Positions 8,488 to 17,436 of a stretch of DNA of 64,000 nt are shown here, piece after piece; the stretch's first letter is position 1, and each line of letters starts with the position of its first letter. The stretch is from FEN-1279 sp964501535 (GTDB taxonomy: Bacteria > Bacteroidota > Ignavibacteria > Tepidaquicellales > Tepidaquicellaceae). The DNA lies in contig CAZCSV010000001.1 of NCBI GenBank assembly GCA_964501535.1, positions 372,001 through 436,000 on the forward strand, read 5' to 3'. Both the position numbers and the translations under genes were made by a program. The notes under the pieces are model-generated. The model had not been told where the DNA came from. It worked only from the letters and a program-made list of their open reading frames with translations, and ran no database searches.

Positions 8488-9621
8488 ATGAAAAAAATAT
8501 TGTTTATATTATTTATATCTTCCTTTTTTTACAGTGCTGCATTCCCTCAGGTTAATGACTATTTGCTCGATAAAGGTATCAGCTATATTTATCATATAAA
8601 ATTCGACTCTGCATCCTATCAGTTCAGTGAATTTATTAAACAAAATCCCAAAAGCCCCGAAGGCTATTTCTTCGAAGCTATGCTCGAATGGTGGAAAATT
8701 AATCTGAATAAAAATAACGAATCCATCGATGAAATTTTCTATGAAAAAGTCAATAAAGTAATCGAAGTCTGCGATAAAATACTCGATGATAATGAAGATG
8801 ATTTTAAGGCTACTTTCTATAAGGGCGGTATTCTCGGCTATAGAGGTATGCTCAAAAGTATACGAGATAGCTGGCTTAAAGCCGCCGAAGACGGTAGGGA
8901 AGCCCTGAATTTGCTCGAGCGTGCCTCCGAAATGCAGCCGAATAATAAAGATGCCCAGCTCGGAATCGGTATCTATAACTACTTCGCAGAATATGTCCCC
9001 GATAGGTATCCCGTTATCAGACCTCTTATGCTCTTGTTTCCGAAAGGGGATAAAATAAAAGGATTTATGCAGATTAAGGAAACTGCTATGAATTCAAGAT
9101 TTGCTAAAACTGAAGCAAATTATATTCTCGCTTATCTGTATATCCAGTACGAAAAGAATTTTTCCGAATCCGAATATTATTCGAAAAAACTCTTCGAGGA
9201 ATTTCCCGAAAATGCGATTTTTGAAAAATATGTATATACAAGCTTCGTCGGTCTTGGCAGACACGAAGAAGCTGTGGAAGGTTGGAAAAAAATCCTCGAA
9301 AAAGGAGAAAAGAAACAATTCGGATATGATAATAATCATATTTTGCGTGAAGCAAATTACTATATCTCGCTCTCGTTCTTTAAACTCGGAAGAGTTAAAG
9401 ATGCAGAAAATTATCTGAAAAACTGCGAAGAAATAAATAAAATTATAGATAAAGACGAAACCTCCTCGTTTACCGCAAATACTTACCTCTTGCTCGGATG
9501 CTGCTATGACCAGAAAGGCGAACGCTCGAAAGCAATATACTACTACGATAAAGTCCTTTCATTGAAAGATTTTAATACACACCAGCAGGCTGAAATCTAT
9601 AAAAAAAGCGGTTATAAGTAA
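8488..9621 (+). CDS. Secreted/periplasmic tetratricopeptide-repeat protein
   Basis: The 377-residue protein has a signal peptide (hydrophobic residues 4-20, ending AAFPQ) and alpha-helical TPR-like repeats, for example in residues about 40-60, 125-160, 205-260 and 325-370 (LLGCCYDQKGERSKAIYYYDKVL). It begins 3 nt after the phosphatase gene and so ends the same run of genes. TPR proteins are usually scaffolds; no specific partner can be named. A repeat element starts 6 nt after its stop codon. Confidence 0.8.
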   Translation: MKKILFILFISSFFYSAAFPQVNDYLLDKGISYIYHIKFDSASYQFSEFIKQNPKSPEGYFFEAMLEWWKINLNKNNESIDEIFYEKVNKVIEVCDKILDDNEDDFKATFYKGGILGYRGMLKSIRDSWLKAAEDGREALNLLERASEMQPNNKDAQLGIGIYNYFAEYVPDRYPVIRPLMLLFPKGDKIKGFMQIKETAMNSRFAKTEANYILAYLYIQYEKNFSESEYYSKKLFEEFPENAIFEKYVYTSFVGLGRHEEAVEGWKKILEKGEKKQFGYDNNHILREANYYISLSFFKLGRVKDAENYLKNCEEINKIIDKDETSSFTANTYLLLGCCYDQKGERSKAIYYYDKVLSLKDFNTHQQAEIYKKSGYK

Positions 9622-9708
9622 TAGTATAGTAGCGTTCAAAAAAATCCGAAAATATCTTTCTTTCTAAAATTTAAAATACATTAAATAATTAAAAAATATT
9701 TCCGAAAG

Positions 9709-9945
9709 CTTAAGTAAACTCAAATAAAAACTTTTCTGAATGTTAAGTAAATTCAAATAAAAAATATTTCTGAATACTAAGTAAACTCAAATAAAAACTT
9801 TTCTGAATGTTAAGTAAATTCAAATAAAAAATATTTCTGAATGTTAAGTAAATTCAAATAAAAAATATTTCTGAATGTTAAGTAAACTCAAATAAAAAAT
9901 ATTTCTGAATGTTAAGTAAACTCAAATAAAAAGTATTTCTGAATA
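9709..9945 (+). repeat. 33/34-nt tandem repeat, about seven units
   Basis: The consensus unit reads TTAAGTAAAYTCAAATAAAA, then AWATTTCTGAATG. Units alternate between 33 and 34 nt and differ mainly at the C/T in AAAYTC and at AACTTTT versus AAATATTT. Diverged copies recur near 10116-10150 and 60580-60710, always next to the hairpin module. No reading frame runs through it. Confidence 0.85.
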
Positions 9946-10318
9946 CTAAATACGACCTCGTAGAGGTCGAATATCAGTAAACCCCGACGAAGTCGGGGGA
10001 AATAGACAACCCCAATCTCCAACCCTGTTAGGGGTTGAATATAAAAAGCTGTTTAAAATATAGATTTATATGAGAAAACTATTCTTTTTAATATTTTATT
10101 TTACACACTTTTCTGAATTCTGAGTAAACTAAAATAAAAAATATTTCTGAATACTAAATACGACCTCGTAGAGGTCGAATATCAGTAAACCCCGACGAAG
10201 TCGGGGGAAATAGACAACCCCAATCTCCAACCCTGTTAGGGGTTGAATATAAAAAGCTGTTTAAAATATAGATTTATATGAGAAAACTATTCTTTTTGAT
10301 ATTCTATTTTACCCACTT
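9934..10318 (+). repeat. Two near-identical direct copies (offset 208 nt) of a three-hairpin module
   Basis: Copy 1 (about 9934-10110) and copy 2 (about 10142-10318) differ at only a few bases. Each holds the hairpins GACCTCGTAGAGGTC, CCCCGACGAAGTCGGGG and a CCCC...GGGG stem over about 30 nt, plus the tail GAATATCAGTAA. Each ends in a short frame beginning ATGAGAAAACTATTC (10070 and 10278). A third copy lies at about 60715-60870. Confidence 0.9.
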
Positions 10319-10412
10319 ATCTGAACACTACCTAATCCTAAATGTGAAATTTTGTATGTTGAAATCAAATTTCATTTTTGTTATCTTACTGTTTAAATAA
10401 ATTTTAAAACCT

Positions 10413-10420
10413 AAAAGGGG
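10413..10420 (+). promoter_or_regulatory. Shine-Dalgarno-like site of rpsU
   Basis: AAAAGGGG sits 8 nt before the TTG start of rpsU, ideal ribosome-binding-site spacing. Many genes in this window lack such a site. In Flavobacteriia, rpsU is among the few genes with a strong Shine-Dalgarno element, and S21 contributes to sequestering the 16S anti-SD, which suggests autoregulation. That link is inference here. Confidence 0.6.
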
Positions 10421-10428
10421 TAATTTTT

Positions 10429-10626
10429 TTGATAAAAGTAGTTATACAGGATAACGAGTCCTTGGATAAGGCTCTTAAAAGATTCAAAAAAAAGTATGAA
10501 AAAGCGGGAATATTAAAGGAATTCAGAAAAAGACAGTTCTTCTCAAAACCTTCTGTTGAAAAAAAGATGCTTAAAGAAAGAGCAATTAGAAAAGCTAAGA
10601 GAATCATAGATGAAGAAAATATCTAA
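10429..10626 (+). CDS. rpsU: 30S ribosomal protein bS21
   Basis: The 65-residue basic protein has the bS21 pattern: VVIQDNESLDKALKRFKKK at the N-terminus, then KAGILKEFRKRQFFSKPS and a lysine/arginine-rich helical tail. bS21 sits near the anti-Shine-Dalgarno end of 16S rRNA on the 30S platform. The start is TTG at 10429 behind an AAAAGGGG site; no ATG is in frame. It is a lone gene, with a repeat element upstream and a terminator downstream. Confidence 0.95.
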   Translation: MIKVVIQDNESLDKALKRFKKKYEKAGILKEFRKRQFFSKPSVEKKMLKERAIRKAKRIIDEENI

Positions 10627-10647
10627 AATATAATTAAGGTTTTTTTA

Positions 10648-10685
10648 CCCACAGAAATTTTTCTTTTTTTCCGTGGGTTTTTTGT
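10648..10685 (+). terminator. Rho-independent terminator after rpsU
   Basis: CCCACAGAAA (10648-10657) pairs with TTTCCGTGGG (10668-10677) with one A/C mismatch, and six T residues follow. It lies 22 nt past the rpsU stop. Confidence 0.75.
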
Positions 10686-10775
10686 TTGTTTTTTTTGATT
10701 TTTTAATTTAAAGCAATATTCGGATACATTGAATTTAATATATAAAAAAAATATATTATTATATAATCTATATGT

Positions 10776-11294
10776 ATGCAAAAAGGTAAACCTCAAATAT
10801 TTATTAAACAATCCGATATAAAAAAGCGTATAAAAGAACTGGCTGTCCGGATTAATAACGATTATAAGGATAAAATTCCTATATTCATCGGCATTCTGAA
10901 TGGCTCGTTTATATTTTTGTCGGACTTGATTCGCGAAATTAAAATTAACTGCGAAATTGATTTCTTTAAACTTTCTAGCTACGGTGATAAAAAAATATCT
11001 TCCGGTAATGTTAAAATGCTTAAAGAACTTAATTGTAATGTGAAAGGAAGAGACGTTATTATCGTTGAAGATATTATCGACTCGGGTCTGTCTATGACAT
11101 ATATTAGAAATTTGATTGTTAAGCAAAAACCTCGCTCATTCCGCGTGGCGGCTCTGCTGTATAAAAAAGATGTCTCTAAATTAAGATTTAAAATTGACTA
11201 TGTTGGTTTTAAAATAGAAAATAAATTTGTAGTTGGTTATGGTCTCGATTTTGCTCAGAAATATAGGAATTTAAATGGTGTTTATGTGTTATAA
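10776..11294 (+). CDS. hpt: Hypoxanthine(-guanine) phosphoribosyltransferase
   Basis: The 172-residue protein matches the purine phosphoribosyltransferase family. It has the PRPP-binding loop VIIVEDIIDSGLS at about residues 93-105, the early LNGSFIFLSDLIR segment, the flexible-loop SSYGD motif, and the terminal FVVGYGLDFAQKYRNL purine-site segment. It salvages hypoxanthine and guanine to IMP and GMP with PRPP in the cytoplasm. Its stop is 17 nt before ftsH, an arrangement (hpt-ftsH) common in bacteria. Confidence 0.95.
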   Translation: MQKGKPQIFIKQSDIKKRIKELAVRINNDYKDKIPIFIGILNGSFIFLSDLIREIKINCEIDFFKLSSYGDKKISSGNVKMLKELNCNVKGRDVIIVEDIIDSGLSMTYIRNLIVKQKPRSFRVAALLYKKDVSKLRFKIDYVGFKIENKFVVGYGLDFAQKYRNLNGVYVL

Positions 11295-11311
11295 ATTATA
11301 AATTAGATGTT

Positions 11312-13321
11312 ATGGAACAAGAACCAAAAAAAGATAATAAAAATAAAGGCAGCGAAGATTTTAATTGGAACAGAGTGTTTAAAATCGTCTTGGGCTGGAG
11401 CGCTATTCTGGTCGCATTCTTCCTCATTATGATTTATACAAAAAGTTCTGACACCGATGGTGTCGAAATTCCATTCGACCAGTATCAGAAATTCTTGACG
11501 GAGAAGAAAATTGATTATGCAACAATTAAAAAAGCCGATAATAATTATGAATTTTATGGCAAACTGAAATCGGCCGAATCTGTCGTTATTGGCAATAAAA
11601 CTGTGACGGTGGATAAGTTTTATTTGTATCTTCCTTATACTAATATTGACGATAATATTATTAAAGCCTGGAACGAAAATATTAAAACGTATAATGTCGA
11701 AAAACAGGAAGTCGGCTGGCTCGGTCCCTTTCTGGGTGCGTTGCCGTGGATATTGATAATCATTGTATGGATTATTTTTATGAGACGTATGCAAAACGGC
11801 TCCGGTGGGACAAGGGGAATATTTTCATTCGGAAAATCTAAAGCGAAAATGCTCAGCGCTAATGCCGCGAAAGTTACTTTCGAAGATGTTGCAGGTGCGG
11901 ATGAAGCTAAAATGGAACTTACTGAAATTATTGAATTCCTGAAAAGCCCAACAAAATTTCAGCGACTCGGAGGAAAAATTCCTAAAGGCGTTTTGCTTCT
12001 GGGTCCTCCGGGAACTGGTAAAACTCTGCTTGCTCGAGCTGTCGCAGGGGAAGCAGGTGTCCCGTTCTTTTCTATTAGCGGTGCCGACTTTGTAGAAATG
12101 TTCGTAGGCGTCGGCGCATCGAGGGTAAGGGATTTGTTCGAACAGGGCAAAAAAAACACTCCCTGTATTATCTTCATCGATGAAATCGATGCCGTCGGAA
12201 GACATAGAGGCGCTGGACTAGGTGGCGGTCACGATGAAAGAGAACAAACTCTCAATCAGCTTCTGATTGAAATGGATGGCTTCGAACAGAATAGCGGGGT
12301 TATTATTATCGCCGCTACTAACCGTCCCGATATTCTCGACCCGGCTTTGCTTAGACCCGGTAGATTCGACCGGCAGGTTGTAGTCGATAGACCCGACGTG
12401 AAAGGCAGGGAAGGTATACTCAAAGTCCATACAAGAAGAATTCCTCTTGCATCTGATGTTAAAATTGATACCATCGCTAAAGGTACTCCCGGATTCTCGG
12501 GCGCCGACCTCGCTAACCTCGTGAATGAAGCGGCTCTACTCGCCGCCAGAAAAAATTCGGATTCGGTCTCTATGAGAGACCTCGAAGACGCTAAGGATAA
12601 AGTGTTGATGGGAACCGAAAGGAAAAGCTTGATAATTTCCGAAAAGGAAAAGAAAACTACTTCCTATCACGAAATAGGTCACGTGCTCGTCGCTAAAATG
12701 ATTCCCGAAGCCGACCCTGTCCATAAAGTTACTATTATTCCGCGCGGTAGAGCTCTCGGCGTTACTACTTATTTGCCTATCGACGAGAAACATACATATT
12801 CGAAGGAATACCTAGAAGCTATGATTGCTTACGCTATGGGCGGTAGAGCCGCAGAGAAATTGGTGTTTAATGAATATACTACCGGCGCAAGTAACGATAT
12901 CGAAAGAGCTACTTCTATCGCTCGTAAAATGGTCTGCGAATATGGCATGAGCGAAAAACTCGGACCCGTTATGTACGGAAATAAACAGGAGGAAGTATTT
13001 CTAGGAAAAGAATTGCACGAACATAAAAACTACAGCGAAACCACTCAGATATTGATAGACGATGAAATAAAAAAAATTGTTGAAGTAGGTATGCAGAGAG
13101 CTGAAAAGATTTTAAAAGATAATATTAATTCTATGCATAAACTCGCTGAAGTCCTGCTCGAAAGGGAAATTCTTGACGCAGAGGAAATTGAAATGGTTCT
13201 GCAGGGAAAGGAATTACCCCCTGTGGAAAAAAATAATAACTCGGTTTCGCCAAAAGAAAATATTTCAAGCGATAATAAACAAAATTCCAAAGCAAAAGAT
13301 ATTCCTGCTTTGGCGAACTAA
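11312..13321 (+). CDS. ftsH: ATP-dependent zinc metalloprotease FtsH
   Basis: The 669-residue protein has two transmembrane helices (about 25-45 and 140-160) around a periplasmic domain. The AAA+ module follows, with Walker A GPPGTGKT (about 230-238), Walker B CIIFIDEIDAVG (about 285-296) and the second region of homology ATNRPDILDPALLRPGRFDRQ. The zinc peptidase has HEIGH at 453-457 and a third ligand, Asp, at about 529 (TGASNDIERAT). It degrades misfolded membrane proteins and selected regulators as a membrane hexamer. The C-terminal 40 residues are a low-complexity, polar tail. All catalytic residues are present. Confidence 0.98.
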   Translation: MEQEPKKDNKNKGSEDFNWNRVFKIVLGWSAILVAFFLIMIYTKSSDTDGVEIPFDQYQKFLTEKKIDYATIKKADNNYEFYGKLKSAESVVIGNKTVTVDKFYLYLPYTNIDDNIIKAWNENIKTYNVEKQEVGWLGPFLGALPWILIIIVWIIFMRRMQNGSGGTRGIFSFGKSKAKMLSANAAKVTFEDVAGADEAKMELTEIIEFLKSPTKFQRLGGKIPKGVLLLGPPGTGKTLLARAVAGEAGVPFFSISGADFVEMFVGVGASRVRDLFEQGKKNTPCIIFIDEIDAVGRHRGAGLGGGHDEREQTLNQLLIEMDGFEQNSGVIIIAATNRPDILDPALLRPGRFDRQVVVDRPDVKGREGILKVHTRRIPLASDVKIDTIAKGTPGFSGADLANLVNEAALLAARKNSDSVSMRDLEDAKDKVLMGTERKSLIISEKEKKTTSYHEIGHVLVAKMIPEADPVHKVTIIPRGRALGVTTYLPIDEKHTYSKEYLEAMIAYAMGGRAAEKLVFNEYTTGASNDIERATSIARKMVCEYGMSEKLGPVMYGNKQEEVFLGKELHEHKNYSETTQILIDDEIKKIVEVGMQRAEKILKDNINSMHKLAEVLLEREILDAEEIEMVLQGKELPPVEKNNNSVSPKENISSDNKQNSKAKDIPALAN

Positions 13322-13345
13322 AACTTATTTTTCTGCCTCGTATTT

Positions 13346-13969
13346 TTGGAAGATAAAAATCATCAAATAGGGCTTAAAAATGAACTGCAGAGAAAAGCTA
13401 TTCATTTGTGCTCTGTTGTTATCCCTGTTTCGTATTATTTTCTCGAAAGAAATATTCTTCTGCTCGTTGTGGGTGCTGGCACTGCCTTTATGATTCTGCT
13501 CGATGTCTTTAGAAAACTGTTTCCCGCTGTAGATAATTTTTATGTTAAAATTATGGGATTCGTCCTGAGAAAAAAGGAACTGAACGTTAAAGAACATTTC
13601 CTTACGGGTGGTACTTATTATGCAATTGGCGTGTTTCTTCCTATTGTACTTTTCGTTAGGGAAATCGCCGCTTCGGCAATTTTAATTATGATCGTTTGTG
13701 ATACGTTTGCAGCACTCGTGGGAAAAAAATTCGGGAAACATAATCTTTGGAATAAATCTGTTGAAGGCAGTATTGCCTTTTTTGTCCTTGGAATGCTGAT
13801 TGTCGTTTTAACTCCTAAAGTTACTGCGAATTATCTCGAATATATTTATGCCGCTGTTGCCCTGGCTGTTGCTACTGTTATTGAAGCTTTGCCGTATGAT
13901 ATCGATGACAATATTTCTGTCCCGCTTTCTTTCGGGATTATTTATTCAATTTTTTTGTATTTTTTATAA
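13346..13969 (+). CDS. DGK1/VTE5/SEC59-type CTP-dependent lipid kinase, membrane protein
   Basis: The 207-residue polytopic protein has about six hydrophobic segments. It shows the family pattern: ELQRKAIHL near residue 12, LTGGTYYAIG near 87, and CDTFAALVGKKFGKHN followed by NKSVEGSIAFF near 122-150. Relatives phosphorylate dolichol, diacylglycerol or phytol with CTP, and bacterial members are often annotated as phosphatidate cytidylyltransferases. The substrate here is unknown. The start is TTG at 13346, 25 nt after ftsH; ychF follows 10 nt downstream with its own AAGGAG site. Confidence 0.8.
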   Translation: MEDKNHQIGLKNELQRKAIHLCSVVIPVSYYFLERNILLLVVGAGTAFMILLDVFRKLFPAVDNFYVKIMGFVLRKKELNVKEHFLTGGTYYAIGVFLPIVLFVREIAASAILIMIVCDTFAALVGKKFGKHNLWNKSVEGSIAFFVLGMLIVVLTPKVTANYLEYIYAAVALAVATVIEALPYDIDDNISVPLSFGIIYSIFLYFL

Positions 13970-13978
13970 AGGAGAATT

Positions 13979-15082
13979 ATGCCCTTACGAGCAGGTATCG
14001 TTGGATTGCCTAACGTCGGAAAATCTACTCTCTTTAATGCACTGACCGAAACTCAAAATGCTGAGGCTTCGAACTATCCGTTCTGTACAATCGAACCTAA
14101 CGTCGGAACTATCATTGTCCCCGACCATAAACTCGATAAACTTCTCGCGATTTATAAATCGAAAAAAGTCGTGCCGAGCACTATGGAATTCGTGGATATC
14201 GCCGGTCTCGTTAAAGGCGCTTCTAAAGGGGAAGGTCTGGGAAACCAGTTCCTGTCCCATATTAGAGAAATTGATGCCATTATACATATCGTGCGTTGCT
14301 TTGAAGATGAAAACGTTATTCATGTGAATAATAAAATTGACCCCGCTAACGATATCGAAATTGTTGAAACAGAATTGCTGCTGAAAGACCTCGAAACAAT
14401 CGATAAAAGAATAGAAAAAATCTCTAAAGGAGTTAGAGTAGGTGAAAAAAACCTGAAACATGAACTCGATTTACTCAGGGGAATGAAGCAACACCTCTCC
14501 CAATCCAGATTGGCTCATTATTTTACTAAAGAATTAGACTCGGAAAGTAAGGATATTATTCGTCCACTGCGTCTGCTGACTGACGTTCCCGTCCTCTATG
14601 TCGCTAATGTAGACGAAAACCACGTGTTCGGAAACGATTATACGAAAATCGTTGAGGAAATTGCCGCTAAAGAAGGTGAAAGAAGCTTGACCCTTTCCGT
14701 GCAAATTGAATCCGAAATCGCTAATCTGGAATCAAAAGAGGAGAAAATCCTCTTCCTAAAAGACCTTGGACTCGAAGAATCAGGTCTGAATAGATTGGTG
14801 AAGGAAAGCTATAAACTCCTGAAACTTATTACTTTCTTCACCGCAAATGATAGGGAATTGCACTCCTGGACAATTTTGGACGGACTTAAAGCCCCTCAGG
14901 CCGCTGGAAAAATTCATACTGACTTTGAACACGGATTCATAAGAGCTGAAATAATAAAATATAAGGATTTAATCGAATTGAAATCAGAATTGGCTGTACG
15001 TGAAAAAGGACTTATGCACGTGGAAGGTAAAGACTATGTTATCCATGATGGGGATATCGTATTCTTTAGATTTAATGTATAA
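13979..15082 (+). CDS. ychF: Redox-regulated ATPase YchF (Obg-like)
   Basis: The 367-residue protein (family about 363) begins with a P-loop GLPNVGKST at residues 9-17, then DIAGLVKGASKGEGLGN. An NVDE motif replaces the NKxD specificity motif, the reason YchF prefers ATP over GTP. The C-terminal TGS domain (GKIHTDFEHGFIRAEII) is complete. YchF binds ribosomes and is linked to stress and redox responses. A clear AAGGAG lies 6 nt before the ATG, one of the stronger sites in the window. Confidence 0.97.
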   Translation: MPLRAGIVGLPNVGKSTLFNALTETQNAEASNYPFCTIEPNVGTIIVPDHKLDKLLAIYKSKKVVPSTMEFVDIAGLVKGASKGEGLGNQFLSHIREIDAIIHIVRCFEDENVIHVNNKIDPANDIEIVETELLLKDLETIDKRIEKISKGVRVGEKNLKHELDLLRGMKQHLSQSRLAHYFTKELDSESKDIIRPLRLLTDVPVLYVANVDENHVFGNDYTKIVEEIAAKEGERSLTLSVQIESEIANLESKEEKILFLKDLGLEESGLNRLVKESYKLLKLITFFTANDRELHSWTILDGLKAPQAAGKIHTDFEHGFIRAEIIKYKDLIELKSELAVREKGLMHVEGKDYVIHDGDIVFFRFNV

Positions 15083-15085
15083 ATA

Positions 15086-17101
15086 CTATTGAATTCCCAT
15101 TAATCTTAATGCATTAACTACTATAAAAGTAAAGAAATAAGCTGCTGAAGTAAAAGCTAATACTTGTATAATCGGTATCTTCCATCCTCCCGTCTCTTTC
15201 TTGATTATCGCTATCGTTGATATGCACTGTAATGCAAAAACAAAAAATACTATTAATCCTACCGTAGTGGCCGTGGTAAACATCTTTTCACCTGTATTTT
15301 CTATTTTTGCCTTGTTCATCTGACTTATTATTGATTTCTGTAAATCTTCTTCTCCGCTGTCTGTCACTCTTAAAATCAGTGCTAATGAACTTACGAATAC
15401 TTCTCTGGCTGTAAAAGTTGCTATTAATGATACGCCTACCCTCCAGTCCATTCCTAATGGCTTCATTACTGGCTCTATCACCTTTCCTACGTTTGAAGCA
15501 TATGATGTCGATATCCTCTCGGAATTTATCTTTTGCTCTATCTCTTGCTCGGTCATGTTTTGTGAATCGCTTATTACTGGCTTTGTGTTCGGAAAATATG
15601 TCAAAAACCATAATACCGTCGAAAATATTACTATTACCGGTCCAGCTTTTTTAAAATATTGACTTGCATTTACATATGTATTCTTAAGCACAAATCTGAT
15701 TTTCGGAGTGCGGTATGCCGGCAATTCCATTATGAATGAGGACCTGTCCGACACATTGAAAATTTTCGGGATAAACCTGTTCATAATTCCCGATACTATT
15801 ACTGAACTTATTATACTGAATAAATAAATTCCTGCAAGAATAATCCCGCTCTTAAAAGGTCTGTCGGGAAATAAAAAAGCAACCAGTAGTGAATAAACGG
15901 GAAGCCTTGCACTGCAGCTCAACAGCGGAATTATAAATATCGTTAGTAACCTTTCCTTCTTGTTCTGAATTGTCCTCGCCGCCATTATCGCTGGTATTGC
16001 ACATGCGAAACCCGAAAGCATCGGAACGAAAGAACGCCCGTTTAATCCGATTTTCGAAAGCGGCCTGTCCACAAGCATTGCACCGCGAGCTAAATAACCT
16101 GTATCTTCCAGTAAACCCAGTATGAAAAATAATATCAGTATCTGTGGTAGAAATACCATTACCGAACCCGTTCCTGATATCAGCCCGTTCGAAACGAAAT
16201 TCGAAAAAGCATTATCACCTAACCATTCGTTCACACTGCTGGATAAAAATGTAAATGCAAAATCTATCAGATTCATCAGCGGTGTCGATAACCAGAATAT
16301 TGATGTGAATGTCAGAGATACTATCATAATGAAAATTAAAATCCCCCAGTACTTGTGCAAAAATATCCTGTCGTATCTTAATGTCTTTTCGTCTGGCTTA
16401 TTCCTCAGCCCCGTAGGATTCAATACTGCTAATTTCTCGTTTATCTTGCTGATATCAATACTGCGTTTGTATATTACTTCCTGCTCCGTGTTTCCGGTTT
16501 TCTCGAAAATATCGAGCAAATCTTCTTCTTTGAAATCCTTCCTCGTGATTTTCACCGGCTTTTCGGATAGTGCCTCGAGATTTTTCTTGATGCAATCGAC
16601 AAGCTTCTCCAAACCATCCCCGTTCCTGCCGTCGACTTTTACTGCATCGAATCCAAGTTTCTCCGAAAGCTTTTCCTCGGATATATCGTATCCTTTTTCG
16701 TTCAGAATATCTGACATGGTGAGAATTATTATTACTCTGAAACCCGACTGGATTACCTGCTCCGCAAGAAATAAATGCCTCGAAAGCTGTGATGCGTCTA
16801 TGGTGATAAGGACTAAATCCGCTACCCCGAATTGAGGATGCGAAAAAAAAGATTCTATAGTCACTTTCTCATCGGGTGAACTCGGTGTCAGACTTATTAT
16901 TCCCGGCGTGTCCAGTAGCTTCGCTTCTATATCGTATGACTTTAAAAAATCTGACGTTGAATATTCTACCGTCGCTCCCGGATAATTGACAGTCCTGTAA
17001 TTTTGCCCGCTTAAAAAATTGAAAATTGTTGTTTTTCCTGAATTTGGAGGTCCTATTAATGAGATTAATTTTGTATTTTCCGCGATTCTTTTTACCGTCA
17101 T
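15086..17101 (-). CDS. feoB: Ferrous iron transporter FeoB
   Basis: The 671-residue protein has an N-terminal G domain with GPPNSGKTT (residues 17-25), a DTPGIISL switch and the TMSD segment at the G4 position. A large membrane domain follows, with two Gate motifs including GFACAIPAIMAARTI and the CxxP-type region LLSCSARLPVYSLL. It moves Fe(II) across the inner membrane. G1 reads GPPN rather than the usual GNPN. feoA lies 75 nt upstream and fur beyond it, making this an iron-homeostasis cluster. The gene converges with ychF, with stops 4 nt apart. Confidence 0.97.
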   Translation of the reverse strand: MTVKRIAENTKLISLIGPPNSGKTTIFNFLSGQNYRTVNYPGATVEYSTSDFLKSYDIEAKLLDTPGIISLTPSSPDEKVTIESFFSHPQFGVADLVLITIDASQLSRHLFLAEQVIQSGFRVIIILTMSDILNEKGYDISEEKLSEKLGFDAVKVDGRNGDGLEKLVDCIKKNLEALSEKPVKITRKDFKEEDLLDIFEKTGNTEQEVIYKRSIDISKINEKLAVLNPTGLRNKPDEKTLRYDRIFLHKYWGILIFIMIVSLTFTSIFWLSTPLMNLIDFAFTFLSSSVNEWLGDNAFSNFVSNGLISGTGSVMVFLPQILILFFILGLLEDTGYLARGAMLVDRPLSKIGLNGRSFVPMLSGFACAIPAIMAARTIQNKKERLLTIFIIPLLSCSARLPVYSLLVAFLFPDRPFKSGIILAGIYLFSIISSVIVSGIMNRFIPKIFNVSDRSSFIMELPAYRTPKIRFVLKNTYVNASQYFKKAGPVIVIFSTVLWFLTYFPNTKPVISDSQNMTEQEIEQKINSERISTSYASNVGKVIEPVMKPLGMDWRVGVSLIATFTAREVFVSSLALILRVTDSGEEDLQKSIISQMNKAKIENTGEKMFTTATTVGLIVFFVFALQCISTIAIIKKETGGWKIPIIQVLAFTSAAYFFTFIVVNALRLMGIQ

Positions 17102-17176
17102 TTGTTATCTCTTAGCTCTCCGCTTCTTGTGTATTGTGTTCCTGAAATGTATGAAAAGGTCGTAATTATAAATATA

Positions 17177-17401
17177 TTATTTTAATTTCACTTTTATGCA
17201 TTTTGCATCCGATTTCCTTAATGCTATCAGAGTTCCCCTTATCGAAAACTGTATCGGGTCTTTGAATAGGGAAGTGTTAATCAACTCTATCTCCTCTCCC
17301 GGCGTAAATCCGTATTCAAGTAACCTGAACGACGAAGGATGCTCTTTGTCTAATGAATCTATATTTGCTTTCTGTCCGGTTTTTAAATCAGCAGCTGTCA
17401 T
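17177..17401 (-). CDS. feoA: FeoA-type SH3-like protein of the ferrous iron transporter
   Basis: The protein has about 74 residues, starting at ATG 17401 (a TTG two codons upstream is also open). It shows the FeoA pattern: LKTGQKANI, a glycine-rich turn GFTPGEEIELI, and FSIRGTLIALRKSDAKCIKV. FeoA is a small cytoplasmic SH3-like partner needed for FeoB activity. A palindrome immediately upstream may be an iron-responsive operator. Confidence 0.92.
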   Translation of the reverse strand: MTAADLKTGQKANIDSLDKEHPSSFRLLEYGFTPGEEIELINTSLFKDPIQFSIRGTLIALRKSDAKCIKVKLK

Positions 17402-17411
17402 TTTCAATATC

Positions 17412-17436
17412 CTTATTTAGACTAAATTTAAATAAG
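17412..17436 (-). promoter_or_regulatory. Candidate operator palindrome upstream of feoA
   Basis: CTTATTTA (17412-17419) and TAAATAAG (17429-17436) form a perfect 8-bp inverted repeat around a 9-nt spacer. It starts 11 nt upstream of the feoA ATG. The size suits a dimeric repressor such as Fur, whose gene lies 700 bp away, but the sequence is not a textbook Fur box and could be an mRNA hairpin. Confidence 0.35.

Larger units (their letters stand above)
9627..10333 (+). mobile_element. Compound repeat element with degenerate terminal inverted repeats
   Basis: The left end GTAGCGTTCAAAAAAATCC (from 9629) and the right end, read on the minus strand as GTAGTGTTCAGATAAGTGGG (up to 10331), are related to the termini of the elements at 55726 and 60510. 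Inside lie a 33-34-nt tandem array and two copies of a 208-nt-spaced unit carrying three hairpins. No convincing target-site duplication was found here. A terminus-like sequence also occurs internally near 10100, so this may be two nested insertions. It contains no full-length gene. Confidence 0.6.

Noticed and set aside
16122..16835. 237-residue plus-strand frame antisense to feoB
   Set aside because: The minus-strand FeoB frame is full-length and motif-rich; the antisense frame is serine-rich with no domain.
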